This document shows, piece by piece, positions 61,666-64,000 of a stretch of DNA of 64,000 bases (positions are counted from its first letter, which is position 1; every line of letters starts with the position of its first letter). The notes beneath the pieces were generated by a model that had not been told where the DNA came from, did not search any database, and saw only the letters and a program-made list of their open reading frames with translations. The position numbers and the translations under genes were made by a program. This DNA comes from Haloarcula sp. H-GB4 (GTDB taxonomy: Archaea; Halobacteriota; Halobacteria; Halobacteriales; Haloarculaceae): positions 1,116,001 through 1,180,000 of the forward strand of contig NZ_JAVDDX010000002.1 of the NCBI RefSeq assembly GCF_030848575.1, written 5' to 3'.

Positions 61666-63015
61666 CTACCGCGTCGGCTCAGCCGCTGATTCCGGGGCAT
61701 CGAGCACCGTAAGCACATCCTCGGTATCGGCGTCGGATAGTGGGAACCGGAGCGAGACAGTCGTCCACCCATCGGTTCGGTCGTACTCGATGCCGCCGCC
61801 AGCCGTCTCGGCGACCCACCGGGCGAGCCAGATACCGAGGCCGCTCCCGTGCTGGAGGTTCGTGATGTCCGCGTCCTCGAACACGACGGCCCGCTCGGCG
61901 GCGGGAATACCGGGGCCGTCGTCGAGAACACGGACGAACGCGTCGCCGTTGGCCTGTTCGGCTGTGATTCGGACGGCCGTACCCGGCAGTGTGTGTTCGA
62001 CTGCGTTCTCGACAAGATTGTCGACGGCGTCGTAGACGGCCGTCCCACCAGTGACAGGGAGTGTGCTCGGGAGTGCCGTTTCGACCGGTGCATCCGGGCG
62101 ATAGCTATCAGCGACAGACCGGGCCAGTGCCGCCGCATCGACCGGCTGGTCGGCGTCCACATCGAGCGCGGTTTCGACGCTCCGGGCCTTCTCGCTGACG
62201 GCGGCGAGGCGGTCAGCCGCGTCGAGGGCGCGGGACGCGGCCAGCGAGACAGACGAATCGGCTGCGTGGGCACGGACGTATTCGGACGTCCCGAACATGA
62301 CAGAAAGCTCGTTCCGGAGATTGTGTCGCAGGACGCGATGGAGAACACGGAGCCGTCGCTTTTGCCGCCGGCTGTCCGTTACATCCGTGTACATCGCGAA
62401 GCCACAGCGGCGGCCGTCGGCCGTGTCGTACGGGACACCGCGGTAGATGAACTCGCGGCAACCGTCGGCTGTTTCCCGGGAGACGACAGCGTAGTTGACT
62501 TCGCCGGCGGCCGTCCGCTGGTCGTAGTTGACCGCCTCTTCAACGCGGTCGCCGGGAACGATGTACTCGTTGAGGGGTTCGCCGACGATTTCCTCGCGGT
62601 CGTATCCGAAAGTCTCGACGAACGCGGGATTGACCGTCCGCACAATCGGGACAAAATTGACGATTTCGAAGCCGACGACCGCGTCTTGGATGAGGTCGAA
62701 CAGGTGCTGAAACGGGTCGGCTGTCTCGGCCGTTTGGCAGAGCGAGCCGACCACGGACCCGTCGTCCGCGGTCGTAAGTTCAAGCGTAACCGGACGAGAG
62801 CGCTCGCTCTGGCGCAGTGTGACCTGGCAGGTCCGTGTCACCTGGTCTGAAGCACTACTGACGGCCTGTCTGGCTGCGGTCAGTGTCTCGCGATCCTCGG
62901 CTGCGACCAGCGCGTCGATGGGTGTGCCGACAAGTTCGGCAGGTGTTCGGTCGAGCAGTGCAGCGAACTCATCCGTCGCAAAGGTGAACCGACCAATGTC
63001 ATCGATACCGAACAT
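61666..63015 (-). CDS. PAS-domain sensor histidine kinase
   Basis: A 449-residue cytosolic kinase. Two PAS-like modules occupy about residues 1-210 (the second has E-T-F-G-Y-D-R-E-E-I-V-G-E-P). The H-box is V-L-H-R-V-L-R-H-N-L-R-N-E-L (about 228), and the ATP-binding part has D-N-L-V-E-N-A-V-E-H-T (N-box), D-D-G-P-G-I-P and G-S-G-L-G-I-W-L. No membrane segment, so it is a soluble sensor. Its start overlaps by one base the stop of the chemoreceptor-like gene. Confidence 0.93.
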   Translation of the reverse strand: MFGIDDIGRFTFATDEFAALLDRTPAELVGTPIDALVAAEDRETLTAARQAVSSASDQVTRTCQVTLRQSERSRPVTLELTTADDGSVVGSLCQTAETADPFQHLFDLIQDAVVGFEIVNFVPIVRTVNPAFVETFGYDREEIVGEPLNEYIVPGDRVEEAVNYDQRTAAGEVNYAVVSRETADGCREFIYRGVPYDTADGRRCGFAMYTDVTDSRRQKRRLRVLHRVLRHNLRNELSVMFGTSEYVRAHAADSSVSLAASRALDAADRLAAVSEKARSVETALDVDADQPVDAAALARSVADSYRPDAPVETALPSTLPVTGGTAVYDAVDNLVENAVEHTLPGTAVRITAEQANGDAFVRVLDDGPGIPAAERAVVFEDADITNLQHGSGLGIWLARWVAETAGGGIEYDRTDGWTTVSLRFPLSDADTEDVLTVLDAPESAAEPTR

Positions 63016-64000
63016 CAGTTGTCTCTGAGCTGGAGGAAGGGTGGGCCCGACAACCGAGAGACCGACTGTTTCGTCCCCACAGTGCCACGCGGCGAGGCCG
63101 TGAGCGTCAGGTACTCGCGACCGTCAGTCTGTGTCAGCGTGAGTTCCTGATCGGCAGCACCCGAGTAGAACGCCGCGAGCGTGGCCGGGACCGCGTCGTC
63201 GTCGATGACGTTGACCACTGTGTCGTGGGGTTCGAAGACACCGTCGTCGTTCTCGTACCGGGCCTCTCTTGCAGCCTGTTCGCCCATCAGCTGTATTTCT
63301 CCCTGAATGTTCCCGACGATAACCAGCGGGGCGTCCCGTCTGGTCGCCGTCGTCTCGTTGGCAGTGGCAAGCGAGGTCCGTTCGAGGTCGAACACGTTGT
63401 ATCGGGCATCCCAGTTGCCGAACATATCGAGGATGAACAGGGCGTCGTCGTCGAGCGCGTCTTCGAGCGAGTGGTCGGTCGCCGCGAACGCGGCGGCCAG
63501 CGTCGACCGGTCCAGTGACGGCGGCGGCGTCAGCGAGACGGCCCGGCCGGCGGCGACAGCCGTCGCGCATAGTTGCGCAACGACCCCGTCGACCTGGGTC
63601 CCGTCAGCGTATCGGAAGACAGCCTGGCCGCCCATGACGAGACCGCCGCCACAGAGGTCGTCAAGGCCGTCGATACCGGTCGAGACTGTCGGCGCGTCCG
63701 CCAGTCGGTTCTGCCGGTCGGCTTCTGCAGCGGCGAGCACGTCGTCGATCTCGTCCAGCATCGCGGTCTGCTCCGAGCGAGCGGCACGTATCTCGGAGAG
63801 GTCGTCTTCGATAGCAGCGGCGCGGTCCGACACCGTCTCACACCGCTGGGCGACCGCTTCGCTCGTCGTCGCCTGCTCGTCGGTCGCCGCCGAGACGGAT
63901 GCGATGCCGTCGGCCGTTTCCGCGACGGTGTCCGCCACGTCGTCGAGGCGAGCCATCGCCGTGCTGACCTGCTCGGCCCCGGTATCGATACCGTCGATAG
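63015..64000 (-). CDS. Chemoreceptor-like/KaiC-like fusion protein, 5' partial
   Basis: At least 328 residues are visible; the frame is open at the window edge, so the N-terminus is missing. The first part is coiled-coil like methyl-accepting chemotaxis proteins (Q-V-S-T-A-M-A-R-L-D-D-V-A-D-T-V-A-E-T). A KaiC/RecA-like domain follows with S-T-G-I-D-G-L-D-D-L-C-G-G-G, but the Walker A position reads F-R-Y-A-D-G-T-Q-V-D and lacks GK[ST]. Such fusion with histidine kinases suggests a soluble signal input. Confidence 0.75.
   Translation of the reverse strand, partial: IDGIDTGAEQVSTAMARLDDVADTVAETADGIASVSAATDEQATTSEAVAQRCETVSDRAAAIEDDLSEIRAARSEQTAMLDEIDDVLAAAEADRQNRLADAPTVSTGIDGLDDLCGGGLVMGGQAVFRYADGTQVDGVVAQLCATAVAAGRAVSLTPPPSLDRSTLAAAFAATDHSLEDALDDDALFILDMFGNWDARYNVFDLERTSLATANETTATRRDAPLVIVGNIQGEIQLMGEQAAREARYENDDGVFEPHDTVVNVIDDDAVPATLAAFYSGAADQELTLTQTDGREYLTLTASPRGTVGTKQSVSRLSGPPFLQLRDN

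Overview
This window is chromosome-like DNA from a halophilic archaeon (class Halobacteria), most likely Haloarcula or a close relative. The genus is an inference from general familiarity with these proteins; the class is well supported. The evidence is high GC, very acidic proteins, leaderless genes with TATA elements about 25-30 bases upstream of the start, and archaeal markers: archaellin, replication factor C small subunit, a SAMP2 ubiquitin-like modifier, an archaeal alanyl-tRNA synthetase, TAXI-type TRAP transport, and many tiny CxxC zinc-ribbon proteins. Most of the window is core genome. I see no insertion sequence, integrase, CRISPR array, tRNA or rRNA.

Layout. 0-5.3 kb: an ABC-2 exporter; a tandem pair of LolA/DUF4367-like envelope proteins, the first truncated; a structured intergenic region that may be a small RNA; and a winged-helix regulator with a membrane partner. 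5.3-15.8 kb: a small molybdopterin-fold protein, a HAD hydrolase, mutL with a 47-residue gene upstream, a PfkB-like protein with an altered active site, a YgfZ-like folate protein, and a minus-strand run (alpha/beta hydrolase, hisB, ACT regulator, 2Fe-2S ferredoxin, IMPACT protein). 15.8-23.5 kb: a CPA antiporter fused to a TrkA domain, two tiny genes, alaS, an orphan archaellin, rfcS, and divergently samp2 and a GNAT enzyme. 23.5-32.4 kb: sugar-phosphate metabolism (two phosphohexomutases, rpiA), larB, a histone-fold microprotein, three zinc microproteins, a KaiC-like protein and upp.

32.4-37.7 kb: a complete TAXI-TRAP uptake system (binding lipoprotein, DUF1850 protein, fused permease) and a DJ-1/PfpI protein. 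37.9-48.7 kb: a DUF5828-type gene followed by a 60-bp direct repeat with hairpins, a PiT phosphate transporter, a lipoprotein, cstA, an ArsA/Get3 ATPase with a small overlapping partner, and a divergent CobW GTPase. 48.7-55.5 kb: a CNNM/CorC protein, a glutaredoxin-like / cysteine-less peroxiredoxin / Sua5 cluster, a stand-alone Cas4-like protein, and a membrane heterodisulfide-reductase-like iron-sulfur oxidoreductase. 55.6-64 kb: a TrkA-N protein, a CinA-like protein, hemB, a DUF4129-DUF58 envelope operon, and a sensor histidine kinase overlapping a chemoreceptor-like KaiC fusion that runs off the window.

The main second-look items are proteins that keep a fold but lose its catalytic residues (PfkB-like, alpha/beta hydrolase, peroxiredoxin-like, Cas4-like, two KaiC-like), the truncated tandem duplication at 2.0-4.2 kb, the candidate non-coding RNA at 4.29-4.43 kb, the hairpin repeat array at 38.6-38.8 kb, and the set of zinc microproteins.
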